Origin: CAWBUW01 sp963792075 | GTDB lineage: Bacteria > Chloroflexota > Anaerolineae > Anaerolineales > UBA4823 | Assembly (NCBI GenBank): GCA_963792075.1 | Contig: CAWBUW010000012.1 | Coordinates: forward strand, 2,356,001-2,420,000 | Reading direction: 5' to 3' | DNA: 64,000 bases | Shown here: one piece after another, positions 1 to 8,750 of the stretch | Numbering within the stretch: position 1 is the stretch's first letter | Layout of the letters: each line of letters begins with the position of its first letter | Notes under the pieces: generated by a model | What the model saw: only the letters and a program-made list of their open reading frames with translations | What the model was told of the DNA's origin: nothing | Database searches by the model: none | Program-made: the position numbers and the translations under genes

Positions 1-1510
1 CCAGCGCATCGAGCAGCGCAACCTGTCCGCCCTGCAGCTCGAGCGTGGCGGTGCTTTGCGCCTCGCCGATGAACTTCAGGTGATCGCCCACGACGGCCAC
101 GACCACGTCGGCCGCTTGCGCTGCAGCGACCGCGGCAGGGATGCCGGAGAGATCATCGTCGACGATCGAGCAGCCGCGCTCATAGCGGATCGATGCACCG
201 GCCGGAGCCAGGGCGCGGATACCGTCGAGCACGGTCGTGGTCTTCTCGCGTGGCTGCTTGCCGGCCTCCGGCGCGTGCTGCGACGAGCCGAGCGACCAGT
301 CACCCAGCTGCTGGAGGTCGTCGTCGGCGTTGGGGCCGACTACAGCGATGGACTTCACCTTTGCCGGATCGAGCGGGAGCAGGCCGTCGTTCTGGAGGAG
401 CACGAGGCTCTGGCGCGCTGCGGCGAGATTGACGGCGCGATGGTCGGGCCGCGCGATCTCCACGGCGGCGCATTCGAGGTCGGGGCGGCGGGGATTTTCG
501 AAGAGGCCCATGCGGAATTTCAGCGCGAGCAGGCGGGCGCAGGGTGCGTCGATTTCCGACTCGGCGAGGCATCCGCTGCGCACGGCCTCGATAGCTCCCT
601 CGTAGAACTGCGGGGTGGTCATGATGATATCGTTGCCGGCGCGCAGCGCCATGATCGCAGCGTCGGCGTACGTGGCGCAGACCCTCTGCTCGTAGACGAG
701 GCGGCCCACGTTGTCCCAGTCGGTCACGAGCACGCCCCGGAAGCCCCACTCGTCCTTGAGGATATCGGTGAGCAGCCAACGGTTGGCGGTCGAAGGCACG
801 CCGTCCATCGACTGGTAGCCGGTCATGAAGGTCATGGCGCCGGCGCGGGCGGCGCGCTCGAAAGGCGGCAGGAAGTAGCTGCGCAGCTTGCGGCGTGAGA
901 TGTCGGCCTCGGATGCGTCGCGGCCGCCCTGCGTCTCGGAATAACCGGCATAGTGCTTGGCGGTGGCGAGCACAGCGGTGGGGTCATCCAGACCTTTGCC
1001 CTGGTAGCCGCGGATGAGCGCGGCCCCAAACTCACCGATCAGATACGGATCCTCGCCGAAGGTTTCGCCGGTGCGGCCCCAGCGCAAATCGCGCGCAAGG
1101 CAGAGCACGGGCGAGAAAGTCCAGTGGATGCCCGTGGGCGTCATCTCCTCGGCGGTTACGCGTCCGACCTGTTCCAGCAGCTCGGGATTCCAGCTCGCGG
1201 CAAGTGCCAGTTGGGTCGGAAAGATGGTCGCGCCCTTCCAAAACGAGTGGCCGTGAATGCCGTCCTCACCGACGAGCAGTGGAATGCCGAGGCGGTTTTG
1301 CGCGGCGAGGTCCATGGCGCGGCTGATCTTCGCCCCGAGAATGTGGAGGATGGAGCCTGGCTGATGGGTGTTGATGAACGCGAGGTCCTCGCCGCGCGCA
1401 TCCCACAGCATCAGTTGGCCGACCTTCTCCACGAGCGTCATGCGGCCGAGCAAGTCGGCGACACGTTCTTCGACGGTCAGAGCAGGATTGCGGTAGGCCG
1501 GAGTGGGCAT
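1..1510 (-). CDS. Glycoside hydrolase family 3 protein (beta-glucosidase-like), 3' end cut by window edge
   Basis: The reverse strand reads 503 codons from ATG at 1510 to the window edge without a stop. The N-terminal (beta/alpha)8 domain of GH3 is clear: KHYAGY near residue 185, the RDLRWGRTGETFGEDP block near 141-155, and VTDWDNVG with the probable nucleophile Asp264. The second alpha/beta domain follows (LVLLQNDGLLPL, then IAVVGPNADD). No signal peptide is visible, so the enzyme is probably cytoplasmic and would act on imported beta-linked oligosaccharides; the exact substrate cannot be read from sequence. GC is higher than in the genes that follow (about 68% in a 60-base sample against about 57% in coaD), which may indicate recent transfer. 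The family assignment is firm. Confidence 0.93.
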   Translation of the reverse strand, partial: MPTPAYRNPALTVEERVADLLGRMTLVEKVGQLMLWDARGEDLAFINTHQPGSILHILGAKISRAMDLAAQNRLGIPLLVGEDGIHGHSFWKGATIFPTQLALAASWNPELLEQVGRVTAEEMTPTGIHWTFSPVLCLARDLRWGRTGETFGEDPYLIGEFGAALIRGYQGKGLDDPTAVLATAKHYAGYSETQGGRDASEADISRRKLRSYFLPPFERAARAGAMTFMTGYQSMDGVPSTANRWLLTDILKDEWGFRGVLVTDWDNVGRLVYEQRVCATYADAAIMALRAGNDIIMTTPQFYEGAIEAVRSGCLAESEIDAPCARLLALKFRMGLFENPRRPDLECAAVEIARPDHRAVNLAAARQSLVLLQNDGLLPLDPAKVKSIAVVGPNADDDLQQLGDWSLGSSQHAPEAGKQPREKTTTVLDGIRALAPAGASIRYERGCSIVDDDLSGIPAAVAAAQAADVVVAVVGDHLKFIGEAQSTATLELQGGQVALLDAL

Positions 1511-1534
1511 AAGGAATATTTCCCTTCAGGATTC

Positions 1535-1563
1535 AAAATAAAAACGCCCTCCTGGAGAGGGCG
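1535..1563 (-). terminator. Rho-independent terminator after the coiled-coil gene
   Basis: On the reverse strand a 7-bp stem CGCCCTC/GAGGGCG with a 5-base loop is followed directly by TTTTTATTTT. It lies 16 bases after the stop of the upstream reverse-strand gene (1579-2052) and before the GH3 start, separating the two units. Confidence 0.85.
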
Positions 1564-1578
1564 GGGGATTTGAAAGCC

Positions 1579-2052
1579 TCACTCGTTAGGAGGCAAGGCT
1601 TCTTCTTTATTCTCTTGTTGTAAGACGTGGATGCCGTTGCGGATCTGGGTGAGGGCGCGGTCCATCTCGATTTCCAGGCGGGTCAAGGTGTCCAGGACGT
1701 AGTTGTCAGCATCCTGGCGAATCCCAACGATATCCGTTTGAGCTTGAGCGATGATCTGGTCGGCGCGTGCTTTTGCAGCCTCGACAATCGAGTCGCGCTC
1801 GATCATTTGCTCGCTTTTCTCGCGTGCCAGCGCCAGGGTGCGGTTGACTTCCTCCTGCGCCTGGGCGAGGACGCGGTCGCGCTGCGCCAGAATCTGCTGC
1901 GCTTTCTTCATTTCTTCAGGGATTGCCACGCGCATCTGATCGATCAGGTCCAGCATGCGATCTTCATCCACGATGACATTGTGGGTGAATGGGATGGGAC
2001 GGCTTTCATTAAATAATTCTTCCAGCCGGTCAATTAAATGCAAGATGTCCAT
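1579..2052 (-). CDS. Coiled-coil protein resembling ATP synthase b-subunit/DivIVA-like helices, unknown function
   Basis: 157 aa, almost entirely helical and charged, with a long coiled coil from about residue 35 to 140 (EEMKKAQQILAQRDRVLAQAQEEV). No signal peptide or membrane segment is seen. Such proteins are often labelled ATP synthase F0 subunit b-like because of their heptad-rich Ala/Gln/Glu content, but the N-terminal membrane helix of a true b subunit is missing, so I do not adopt that name. A DivIVA- or scaffold-like role is possible. The start is well supported by a GGAGG Shine-Dalgarno 6-11 bases before ATG. It is a single-gene unit with its own terminator. Confidence 0.75.
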   Translation of the reverse strand: MDILHLIDRLEELFNESRPIPFTHNVIVDEDRMLDLIDQMRVAIPEEMKKAQQILAQRDRVLAQAQEEVNRTLALAREKSEQMIERDSIVEAAKARADQIIAQAQTDIVGIRQDADNYVLDTLTRLEIEMDRALTQIRNGIHVLQQENKEEALPPNE

Positions 2053-2150
2053 TCCTTACCTCCGCTCGCAGTGTGCTTTACACCGTAGCTGTGCAATATT
2101 CATGCTCAAGATTACATCGAAATGCTAAAAACGTCAACTAATCTCAGGGA

Positions 2151-2205
2151 GGAGTTGGGGGTAACGCACGCTGCGCTTTGCGCAGCGTGCGTTACCCCCA
2201 ACTCC
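2151..2205. repeat. Perfect intergenic hairpin (26-bp arms, loop TTT)
   Basis: Arms 2151-2176 and 2180-2205 are perfectly complementary around the triplet TTT. The hairpin lies 12 bases after the coaD stop codon. No T-run follows on either side, so it is not a standard intrinsic terminator. It belongs to the dispersed hairpin set described in the findings. Confidence 0.9.
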
Positions 2206-2217
2206 CCTGCTAAAGAA

Positions 2218-2745
2218 CTAATCTCGGAGAGAAGTCGTCGGTACAATTTGCTGCCCCTCGCCTAATTCGTGAAAACGGCGGCGTAAAGCTGCCAGTACGT
2301 GAGGCGGCACCATACTGCTTGCATCGCCGCCCAGAGAGGCAATTTCCCGCACGGTGGAGGAGGAGAGAAAAGTATGCTCCTCATTGGTGATTAGCGCCAT
2401 CACCTCAATTTCAGGAGCCAGGCGGTGGTTGGCCAGGGCCATGCGGAATTCGAACTCGAAATCCGAGAAGACGCGTAAACCACGCACAATCACCTGAGCG
2501 CCGACTTTATGGCAGAAATCCACGGTCATACCTGAGTAACCTGTAACCTGTATATTGGGGTGATCTCGAAATGCTTCACGCGCCAGGGCAATGCGGTCTT
2601 CGGGCGAAAAGACTAACGATTTGAGCGGGCGATCGTATACCGCTACGATCAGCTCGTCGAACAGACGGGCAGCTCGATTCGCAATATCAATATGACCATA
2701 ATGGATCGGGTCGAATGTACCAGGGAAAAGGGCGCGGACTCCCAT
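2218..2745 (-). CDS. coaD: Phosphopantetheine adenylyltransferase
   Basis: 175 aa. It transfers AMP from ATP to 4'-phosphopantetheine, the penultimate step of coenzyme A synthesis, in the cytoplasm. The nucleotidyltransferase signature is intact: PGTFDPIHYGHIDI at the N-terminus (H-x-G-H) and FLSSSTVREIA near residue 127. The length is slightly above the usual 160 aa because of a polar C-terminal tail. The start ATG directly abuts the recG stop (TAAATG), so translation is probably coupled with recG. A perfect hairpin lies just past the stop. Confidence 0.97.
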   Translation of the reverse strand: MGVRALFPGTFDPIHYGHIDIANRAARLFDELIVAVYDRPLKSLVFSPEDRIALAREAFRDHPNIQVTGYSGMTVDFCHKVGAQVIVRGLRVFSDFEFEFRMALANHRLAPEIEVMALITNEEHTFLSSSTVREIASLGGDASSMVPPHVLAALRRRFHELGEGQQIVPTTSLRD

Positions 2746-5277
2746 TTAGCTAACATCTCCTTGACCTTCGCCCCAATATTGGGCCAGGGTCTTTGCCAAA
2801 AGGCGGTTCTCTGGTTGCTGGAGCTCTGCATCCAGCGCAAAGATGGCTTGTGCTTGCTTGCGGGCGCTTTCAATTAATTGCACGTCGTTCAGGCTGGCCA
2901 TATGCAGTTCTTGCTGGTAACCGGTCTGGCGCGTTCCCAGGAAATCGCCGGGGCCACGTTGTTCCAGGTCGCGTTCCGCCAGGACGAAGCCATTGTTTGT
3001 CTCTACCATGGCAGACAGGCGCTGGTTTTCCATTGCGTCGGGTGTATCCGGAATGAGGATACAAAAAGACTTGGCAGGGCCGCGACCTACCCGTCCCCGG
3101 AATTGGTGCAGTTGCGCCAATCCAAAGCGGTTTGCTCCATCGATCAGCATCGCGGTGGCGTTGGGAACGTCCACCCCCACTTCCACCACAGAAGTTGAAA
3201 CGAGAACTTGGATCTCGCCATCTCGGTACTGGGACATGGTGGTTTCTTTTTCTTCAGGGCGCATGCGACCATGCAGCAAGCCCAGCCGGGCTTTGGGGAA
3301 AATGTCTTTTTGCAGCCGGGCATACTCTTCTACTGCGGCACGCGCTTCACTGTTTTCGTTTTCTTCCACCAACGGATAGATAATGAATGCCTGGTGCCCT
3401 TGTTCGAGCTGGCTGCGAATCAGAGCATAAGCCCGTTCGCGTTCGCGGGGGTAGAAGACCTGGGTTTCGATTTCCTGGCGACCGGGTGGCATTTCATCGA
3501 TTACGGACAAATCGAGATCGCCATAAACCGTCAGGGCCAGGGAGCGAGGGATCGGCGTGGCAGTCATGACCAGCAGGTGGGGGTTATTCCCTTTGCTGCG
3601 CAGCGCGGCGCGCTGGGCTACACCAAAGCGATGTTGTTCGTCAATGATCGTGAACTGCAAATCGGCGAAAGTGACCGGGTCTTCCAGAAGCGCATGCGTG
3701 CCAATGATCACTTTGATCGCGCCGGAAGACAGGCCCTCCAGGATTTCGCGCCGCTCTGCTTCGGGCGTCGCGCCGATCAACAGGCGGATCTGCGAAGGCT
3801 GCAGCCTTTCACCGGGTATCGTTTCCACATCTTCGCCGGCGCAGAGCAGTTGGAGCAGGTTCTTGTAGTGTTGTTCGGCCAGGATGCTGGTGGGAGCTAA
3901 CAAAGCCGATTGAGCGCCACACTGAGCCAGGATTGCCATCCCCAGCGCGGCCACAATCGTCTTTCCGGAGCCCACGTCCCCTTGCAGCAGGCGGTTCATG
4001 GGGTGACCGGAGGCCAGGTCGCTGCACAGATCCTGGATGGCGCGCTGCTGTGCGGAGGTCAGCGTATAAGGCAGCCGGGATTGTTGCGCCTGGAGCCATT
4101 CCGGATCCACTTCGAAAACCCGCGCCGTACGGTCCTGCCAGTTTTGTTTCTGGCGTAAGACGCCCAATTGCAGGAAGAAAATCTCATCGAATGCCAACCG
4201 CTTGCGCGCAGCTTTCAGGTCTTCCCAACTTTCCGGGAAGTGGATCTGGTACAGCGCAGCCCCGAGATCGAAGAGGTCCACGGCACTACGAATGGGTGCG
4301 GGCAGAGGATCCTGGACGCGCGGCGCCCAATAAGAGACCACCTGGTACATCAACGTGCGCAGCCAGCGTTGGGTGATATTTGCAGTCAGCGGATAAACCG
4401 GGACGATCCGGTTGGTGTGCAAGTTGTCCTGGTCCAGAGGCTCCACTTCGGGATTGTTGATCACGGGCCGGCCCAGGTACTGTTCGATTTTCCCAGACAC
4501 CGAGACCTGCAAGCCAGAATGGACACGTTTGGTTACCCAGGGTTGGTTAAACCAGGTGATGCGCAGCGCTCCTGATCCGTCCGACAAAACCGCCTCTACA
4601 ATTTGGGTTTTACCGCTGCGAATCTGGCGGGCGTGAACGCTCTGGATGGTACCGATCACGGTGACCTCGTCACCAAATTTCAAACGAAAAATCGGTTTGA
4701 GGTCTGCATAATCCACGTAACGGCGAGGAAAATGGTAGAACATGTCGCTGAGTGTGTTGAGCTCCAGGCGCGCCAGGGTCTGTCCGTGGCGAGGGCCAAC
4801 ACCCGGCAGGACGGTCACCGAGGCATCCAGGGCTGCGGCCGGGCCTTCGAGCACGGGTCGAGGCATTGCAGACCTGGGCGCAGCGCGATGGGCAGGCTCG
4901 GGAGCCGGCCTGGGGGCTTCCGGGATGGGCGCGGCAGGCTGGTCCGGACCGGGTTGGGCAGTCTCTGCACCGGTTTGGCTCTTTACTTTGGGAGCCTGGG
5001 GCGGCTGCAGCGGCGTGGGGGCCAGATTGCTTTCACGTTGGATCCTGCGCCATAAGCCTTCCAGGGTTTCGGCGCGGGAATTTTGACTGAGGTTCGGATA
5101 GTCTCTTAAGCGGGCGATCACGGCCTGGATGAGCTCTTCCGGCACGCTTTCCAGGCGTGCTTCTGCTTCCCAGGAGGACAGGATGCGGTCCAGGCCGCCT
5201 ACGACAGCCCGGTTGTCGAAGCCGCGTTCGACTTCAAGTTTCAAGAATTTATGGAGTTTTTGCAGGGATGGTTTCAT
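2746..5277 (-). CDS. recG: ATP-dependent DNA helicase RecG
   Basis: 843 aa. It remodels stalled replication forks and branch-migrates Holliday junctions. Domain order: an N-terminal extension (about 1-145) ending in a Pro/Ala-rich linker, HhH-like LPGVGP at 157-162, wedge/OB domain about 180-290, then superfamily 2 helicase motifs: GDVGSGKT (433-440), DEQHRFG (546-552) and the helicase C domain with QFRGRVGRG. The protein is longer than E. coli RecG (about 690 aa) because of the N-terminal extension; similar extensions exist in other phyla. It is the first gene of a recG-coaD unit. Confidence 0.97.
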   Translation of the reverse strand: MKPSLQKLHKFLKLEVERGFDNRAVVGGLDRILSSWEAEARLESVPEELIQAVIARLRDYPNLSQNSRAETLEGLWRRIQRESNLAPTPLQPPQAPKVKSQTGAETAQPGPDQPAAPIPEAPRPAPEPAHRAAPRSAMPRPVLEGPAAALDASVTVLPGVGPRHGQTLARLELNTLSDMFYHFPRRYVDYADLKPIFRLKFGDEVTVIGTIQSVHARQIRSGKTQIVEAVLSDGSGALRITWFNQPWVTKRVHSGLQVSVSGKIEQYLGRPVINNPEVEPLDQDNLHTNRIVPVYPLTANITQRWLRTLMYQVVSYWAPRVQDPLPAPIRSAVDLFDLGAALYQIHFPESWEDLKAARKRLAFDEIFFLQLGVLRQKQNWQDRTARVFEVDPEWLQAQQSRLPYTLTSAQQRAIQDLCSDLASGHPMNRLLQGDVGSGKTIVAALGMAILAQCGAQSALLAPTSILAEQHYKNLLQLLCAGEDVETIPGERLQPSQIRLLIGATPEAERREILEGLSSGAIKVIIGTHALLEDPVTFADLQFTIIDEQHRFGVAQRAALRSKGNNPHLLVMTATPIPRSLALTVYGDLDLSVIDEMPPGRQEIETQVFYPRERERAYALIRSQLEQGHQAFIIYPLVEENENSEARAAVEEYARLQKDIFPKARLGLLHGRMRPEEKETTMSQYRDGEIQVLVSTSVVEVGVDVPNATAMLIDGANRFGLAQLHQFRGRVGRGPAKSFCILIPDTPDAMENQRLSAMVETNNGFVLAERDLEQRGPGDFLGTRQTGYQQELHMASLNDVQLIESARKQAQAIFALDAELQQPENRLLAKTLAQYWGEGQGDVS

Positions 5278-5295
5278 TAACCTAATTTTACCAAC

Positions 5296-5317
5296 AAAAC
5301 CCCCGAGCGGGGCTTTT
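5296..5317 (-). terminator. Intrinsic terminator after the FakB/FakA operon
   Basis: On the reverse strand GCCCCGCTCGGGG followed by GTTTTG forms a short GC stem with a T-tract. It lies between the DegV gene (stop at 5380) and the recG start (5277), so it would end the fatty-acid kinase operon. On the + strand an A-run precedes and a T-run follows the stem, so it could work both ways. Confidence 0.7.
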
Positions 5318-5328
5318 CGCTAAAACAA

Positions 5329-5373
5329 CTTATGGTGTGTGTGGGCGGCTTCGCCGCCCACACACACCATAAG
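5329..5373. repeat. Perfect intergenic hairpin (21-bp arms, loop TTC)
   Basis: Arms 5329-5349 and 5353-5373 are perfect complements with core GGCGGC-TTC-GCCGCC. It starts 6 bases after the DegV stop and just before the classical terminator at 5296-5317, so a separate terminator is present beside this hairpin. Confidence 0.9.
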
Positions 5374-5379
5374 GTTCGC

Positions 5380-6210
5380 TTACTTGAGCAGGGCTACAAA
5401 CCCTAAGCCATTCGAGCCTACGTGCGTACCGATGATGGTGGTGACATTCACGATGAAGGGCGAATGGGTCAATTGGATGTCCAGGTTATTGAGAAAGTTA
5501 CGCGCGTCTGATTCGGCGTTGGAATGTAAAATGGCCAGGCGTTCCAGGGGACCCAGCTCCTGGACCATCGTACGCAGTCGTTCGATCCCTTTGCGCCGGG
5601 TGCGCACTTCGCCCAGGCCGATGACTCTGCCACCGGCCAGCTCGATAAAAGGTTTGATATTCAGCAAAGAACCGAGGCTGGCACGCGCCCAGGAAACGCG
5701 CCCACTTCGCCGGACGTATTCCAGCGTATCCAACATGGCAGCTAACTTGATCCGGCGCCTGACGTTGGCGAGCCGCTCCAGGATTTCAGGCACGCGGAGG
5801 CCCCGCCTGGCAGCCTCAGCGGCAGCTAATACTTGAAAGCCGAGGCCCAGGGAGAGTTGACCGCTATCCAAAACAGTCACCGCCTGCCCAATCATCCTGG
5901 CGGCAACGCTGGCGGAATTGAAGATACCACTGAGGGCATCCGGCGGATGGATCGAAATGATGTGAGAGAATCCGGCGCTGAGCAAGCTCTTGTACATCGA
6001 AAGAAAGGCGCCCGAGGCAGGAGCTGCCGTGGTGGGAATGGTTTTCCGGGCCGAGAGCAAAGAATAAAAAGTCTCGCGCGAGATGTCTTGACCGTCCAGT
6101 AAGCTTTGTCCATTCAATACCAGAATGTTGGGCACGATGTGGATGGGCAGCGCATTTACCAGCTCCAGGGGCAGATCAGCCGTGGTGTCGGTCACGATTG
6201 CGGTAGGCAT
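5380..6210 (-). CDS. DegV family fatty acid-binding protein (FakB-like)
   Basis: 276 aa. DegV/FakB proteins bind a fatty acid and present its carboxylate to the kinase FakA. Visible features are the N-terminal VTDTTADLP, the hinge region FSHIISIHPPDALSGIFNSA near residue 90, and VLDSGQLSLGLGFQ near 130. The C-terminal SPFIVNVTTIIGTHVGSNGLG carries the conserved glycine-rich IGTHVGPG-like motif. It is the last gene of an operon with a second DegV gene one base upstream, then a FakA-like kinase. Two FakB paralogues with one FakA fits known systems in which each FakB prefers a different acyl chain; the preferences here are unknown. Confidence 0.92.
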   Translation of the reverse strand: MPTAIVTDTTADLPLELVNALPIHIVPNILVLNGQSLLDGQDISRETFYSLLSARKTIPTTAAPASGAFLSMYKSLLSAGFSHIISIHPPDALSGIFNSASVAARMIGQAVTVLDSGQLSLGLGFQVLAAAEAARRGLRVPEILERLANVRRRIKLAAMLDTLEYVRRSGRVSWARASLGSLLNIKPFIELAGGRVIGLGEVRTRRKGIERLRTMVQELGPLERLAILHSNAESDARNFLNNLDIQLTHSPFIVNVTTIIGTHVGSNGLGFVALLK

Positions 6211-6211
6211 C

Positions 6212-7069
6212 TCACCCGTCTCCGTTGTGTTCCATCACGGCGATGCCAAGACTGCGCGGCCCCAATAGAACGGTCAGGGCGGCGCTAAAAGTGTGTTCGC
6301 TGATGGGTATGCCGGGGAAATCCTGTGTCAGGCGTTCGCGTAGATTGCGTATCTCCTGTTCAAACGGATGGAGACCGTGCAGCAAAGCAATGTGTTGGAT
6401 GTGGCTGAACTCTGCCACAAACTCGTGCAGCACGTCCACTAACTGGCGCGAGCTGCGCGCTTTTTGGATGGGTAGAAGTTTTCCCCCATCCAAAACATAG
6501 AAGGGAATGACCCCCAGCATCTCACCGACCGCGGCCTGCGCCGGGTCCAGGTGACCAGAATGTGCCAGGGATTGCAGGCTTTGCAAGCAGAAGACGGTGT
6601 AAATATGGGGCACCATCCCCCGCACCAGGCGGTTGATCTGTAAAGGATGGACCCCGCGCTGCAGGGCATCGATGGCAACCTGGACCAACATCCCCAGGCC
6701 GGCGCCAATGGTTTGAGAGTCGATGATCTGGATCGAAGCCGGTCCCCTGAGCTGGTAGACAGCTTCGTTGGCGTTTTCATAGGCAGCGCTGAGATGCGAA
6801 GACGACAGGATCACGAGGACGAACTGGTATTTCTGGCTGAGAACCCCCAACGCCTGGCGAAATTCCTCAATCGTGGGCGCTTCTACGCTTATCTGGTTGA
6901 GATCGCGTTCCGCGAACTTCTCGCTGAGGAGGCGCACATCGCGCGTATCCTCCTTCCGTTCTGCTTGCAGGACCAGGTGGTAGGGGAGCACCACCAGGTG
7001 CTCAAAGTTCTGCGAGCCGTTGTTCGCGAACTGAACTGTGCTGTCAGTCAGGATGCAAGTTGCAGACAT
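6212..7069 (-). CDS. DegV family fatty acid-binding protein (second FakB-like paralogue)
   Basis: 285 aa, DegV fold: CILTDSTVQF at the N-terminus, FVLVILSSSHLSAAYENANEA near residue 87 and IIDSQTIGAGLGMLVQVA near 121. It diverges strongly from its neighbour at 5380-6210. The C-terminal glycine motif of the fold is altered (ALTVLLGPRSLGIAV where IGxHxGPGxxG is usual), which may change the ligand pocket or the FakA interface. The stop is one base before the next gene, so the two are co-translated. The DegV assignment is firm; the acyl specificity is not known. Confidence 0.88.
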   Translation of the reverse strand: MSATCILTDSTVQFANNGSQNFEHLVVLPYHLVLQAERKEDTRDVRLLSEKFAERDLNQISVEAPTIEEFRQALGVLSQKYQFVLVILSSSHLSAAYENANEAVYQLRGPASIQIIDSQTIGAGLGMLVQVAIDALQRGVHPLQINRLVRGMVPHIYTVFCLQSLQSLAHSGHLDPAQAAVGEMLGVIPFYVLDGGKLLPIQKARSSRQLVDVLHEFVAEFSHIQHIALLHGLHPFEQEIRNLRERLTQDFPGIPISEHTFSAALTVLLGPRSLGIAVMEHNGDG

Positions 7070-7075
7070 ATCTGG

Positions 7076-8740
7076 TCATTCGATAGCAATGATGAAGTAG
7101 TAATGTGGTTGTCCGCCTTCTTGCACTTCGATTTCTTGATCCGGGTATTTTTTTCGGATGAGATCCACAATGCGGTTGACTTCATTTTTGGGCAGGTCTG
7201 CGCCGTAGAATAATGTGATCAGCTCAAAACGATCGGCCTGCGCTTTCTGTAACAGACCCAGGCAAGCTGTATCCAGGTCTTTTTCAGCCAGGACAAGCTT
7301 GCCGTTGTGCAAAGCAATGATCTCTCCTTCGGTTACAGAGACACCATCAATTTCTACCGTGCGCGTGGCGGCAGTAATTTCGCCCGTTTCTACTTCGCCC
7401 AGTGCTTCCGTCATCTCTTTAACGACTTGATCCAGGTCGCCCTCCGGCGCCAGGCGCATCATGGCCGCCAACCCCTGGGGAACCGTACGGCTGGGGATGA
7501 CTCTGACCTGCTTCACGGTACATTGGACAGCAGCCTGCGCCGCCAGGATGATATTCTTGTTATTGGGTAGGATGACAACTTTATCCGTCGGTAAATTCTC
7601 GAACGAATTGAGAATTTCCTGAGTGCTGGGGTTCATGGTTTGCCCGCCCTCCACGATAGCAGCCACACCCAGGCTGGCAAAGACGCGCGCAATCCCTGGC
7701 CCGGGGGCTACTGCGACGACGGCGATCTGATCTGGTCCGACGGTGGTAAGAGCCAGTTTGGCAACGCTCGTCTTTTGTTCGATTTCTTCCATCTGGGCGA
7801 CCAGGTTCTCAATCGCTACTTTGGTGATTTGGCCCAGGGTCATGGTGTAGTCTATCGGCTCATAACGTTTATCGGTGGGCACGTGGATGTGCATGCGATA
7901 CATACCATCGCCCTCGCCAACCTGGATGGAAGTGCCCATATCGAGCAAGGTGGCATAAAAGGCTTCGAGATCCAGAGGCTTGTAGGGTCGAAAATCGACC
8001 ACGACTTCGTAATCCTGGCCCGGTTCTATGGTATCCAGGGCATTCGCCATTTCCATGCTTGCCAGCGGACGCACCCCCATCTCGGCCACATCCAAAGATT
8101 GGCCGTTAGTGAAGCGTAAGATTCCCTCGAGGACAAAGAAGAGGCCCTTCCCGCCCGAATCGACAACGCCGGCTTCTTTCAAGACAGGCAGTAATTCGGG
8201 CGTATGTTGTACGGAGCGATCCGCCGCGGGAACCACACGCTTCAGGATTTCAAGAGGCTCTTGCGTTTCTTGCAGGGCCAGCTCGGCGGCGGCAGCAATA
8301 TCCTTGGCTACCGTAAGGATCGTGCCTTCTACAGGGCGGACCACACCTTTATAGGCCGTATCCCGGGCTTGCGCCAGGGCGAGCACGAGGGATGGCCCAT
8401 CCAGGAGCTCCTGGTTATCCAAAGAGCGTGCAAACCCGCGCCAGAGCTGGGACAAGATCACGCCCGAGTTGCCTCGTGCGCCCATGAGCGCGCCATGCGC
8501 AATGGCATGCGCCATCTTCCCCAGGTTTTTTTCAGGGGAGTGGACAATTTCATCGAAGGCAGCCTGCATGGTGAGAACCATATTCGTGCCGGTATCGCCA
8601 TCCGGTACCGGAAAAACATTCAGGGCGTTGACCGTTTGTTGGTTCGTACGCAGCCAGGTAAGGGATGCTTCGATACAGGCCTTCAAATCCTGGCCATTTA
8701 ATAAATGGATCTTTTTGATATGGTTCACGGAATAGGTCAT
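7076..8740 (-). CDS. fakA: DAK-like fatty acid kinase FakA (YloV family)
   Basis: 554 aa. Phosphorylates FakB-bound fatty acids to acyl phosphate for phospholipid synthesis. The N-terminal DAK2/DhaL domain is intact (LNVFPVPDGDTGTNM, then HGALMGARGNSGVILSQ), with VVDSGGKGLFFVLEG at the linker and a C-terminal DegV-like/DAK1-like domain. The length matches typical FakA (about 550 aa). I use ATG 8740, with AGGAGC 6-11 bases before it, rather than an upstream in-frame ATG at 8800 that would overlap the Asp23 gene. The order Asp23-FakA is common in Firmicutes, and FakB genes directly follow here. Confidence 0.94.
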   Translation of the reverse strand: MTYSVNHIKKIHLLNGQDLKACIEASLTWLRTNQQTVNALNVFPVPDGDTGTNMVLTMQAAFDEIVHSPEKNLGKMAHAIAHGALMGARGNSGVILSQLWRGFARSLDNQELLDGPSLVLALAQARDTAYKGVVRPVEGTILTVAKDIAAAAELALQETQEPLEILKRVVPAADRSVQHTPELLPVLKEAGVVDSGGKGLFFVLEGILRFTNGQSLDVAEMGVRPLASMEMANALDTIEPGQDYEVVVDFRPYKPLDLEAFYATLLDMGTSIQVGEGDGMYRMHIHVPTDKRYEPIDYTMTLGQITKVAIENLVAQMEEIEQKTSVAKLALTTVGPDQIAVVAVAPGPGIARVFASLGVAAIVEGGQTMNPSTQEILNSFENLPTDKVVILPNNKNIILAAQAAVQCTVKQVRVIPSRTVPQGLAAMMRLAPEGDLDQVVKEMTEALGEVETGEITAATRTVEIDGVSVTEGEIIALHNGKLVLAEKDLDTACLGLLQKAQADRFELITLFYGADLPKNEVNRIVDLIRKKYPDQEIEVQEGGQPHYYFIIAIE

Positions 8741-8750
8741 TCGGGTGCTC

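Noticed and set aside
1627..2016. Long + strand frames opposite the coiled-coil, recG, FakA and transporter genes
   Set aside because: They are antisense to clearly recognisable genes and encode no recognisable protein.
2151..2205. Treating the long hairpins as ordinary rho-independent terminators
   Set aside because: Most lack a following T-run, some lie upstream of genes or inside a coding region, and their arm order ignores gene direction. Some termination effect remains possible.
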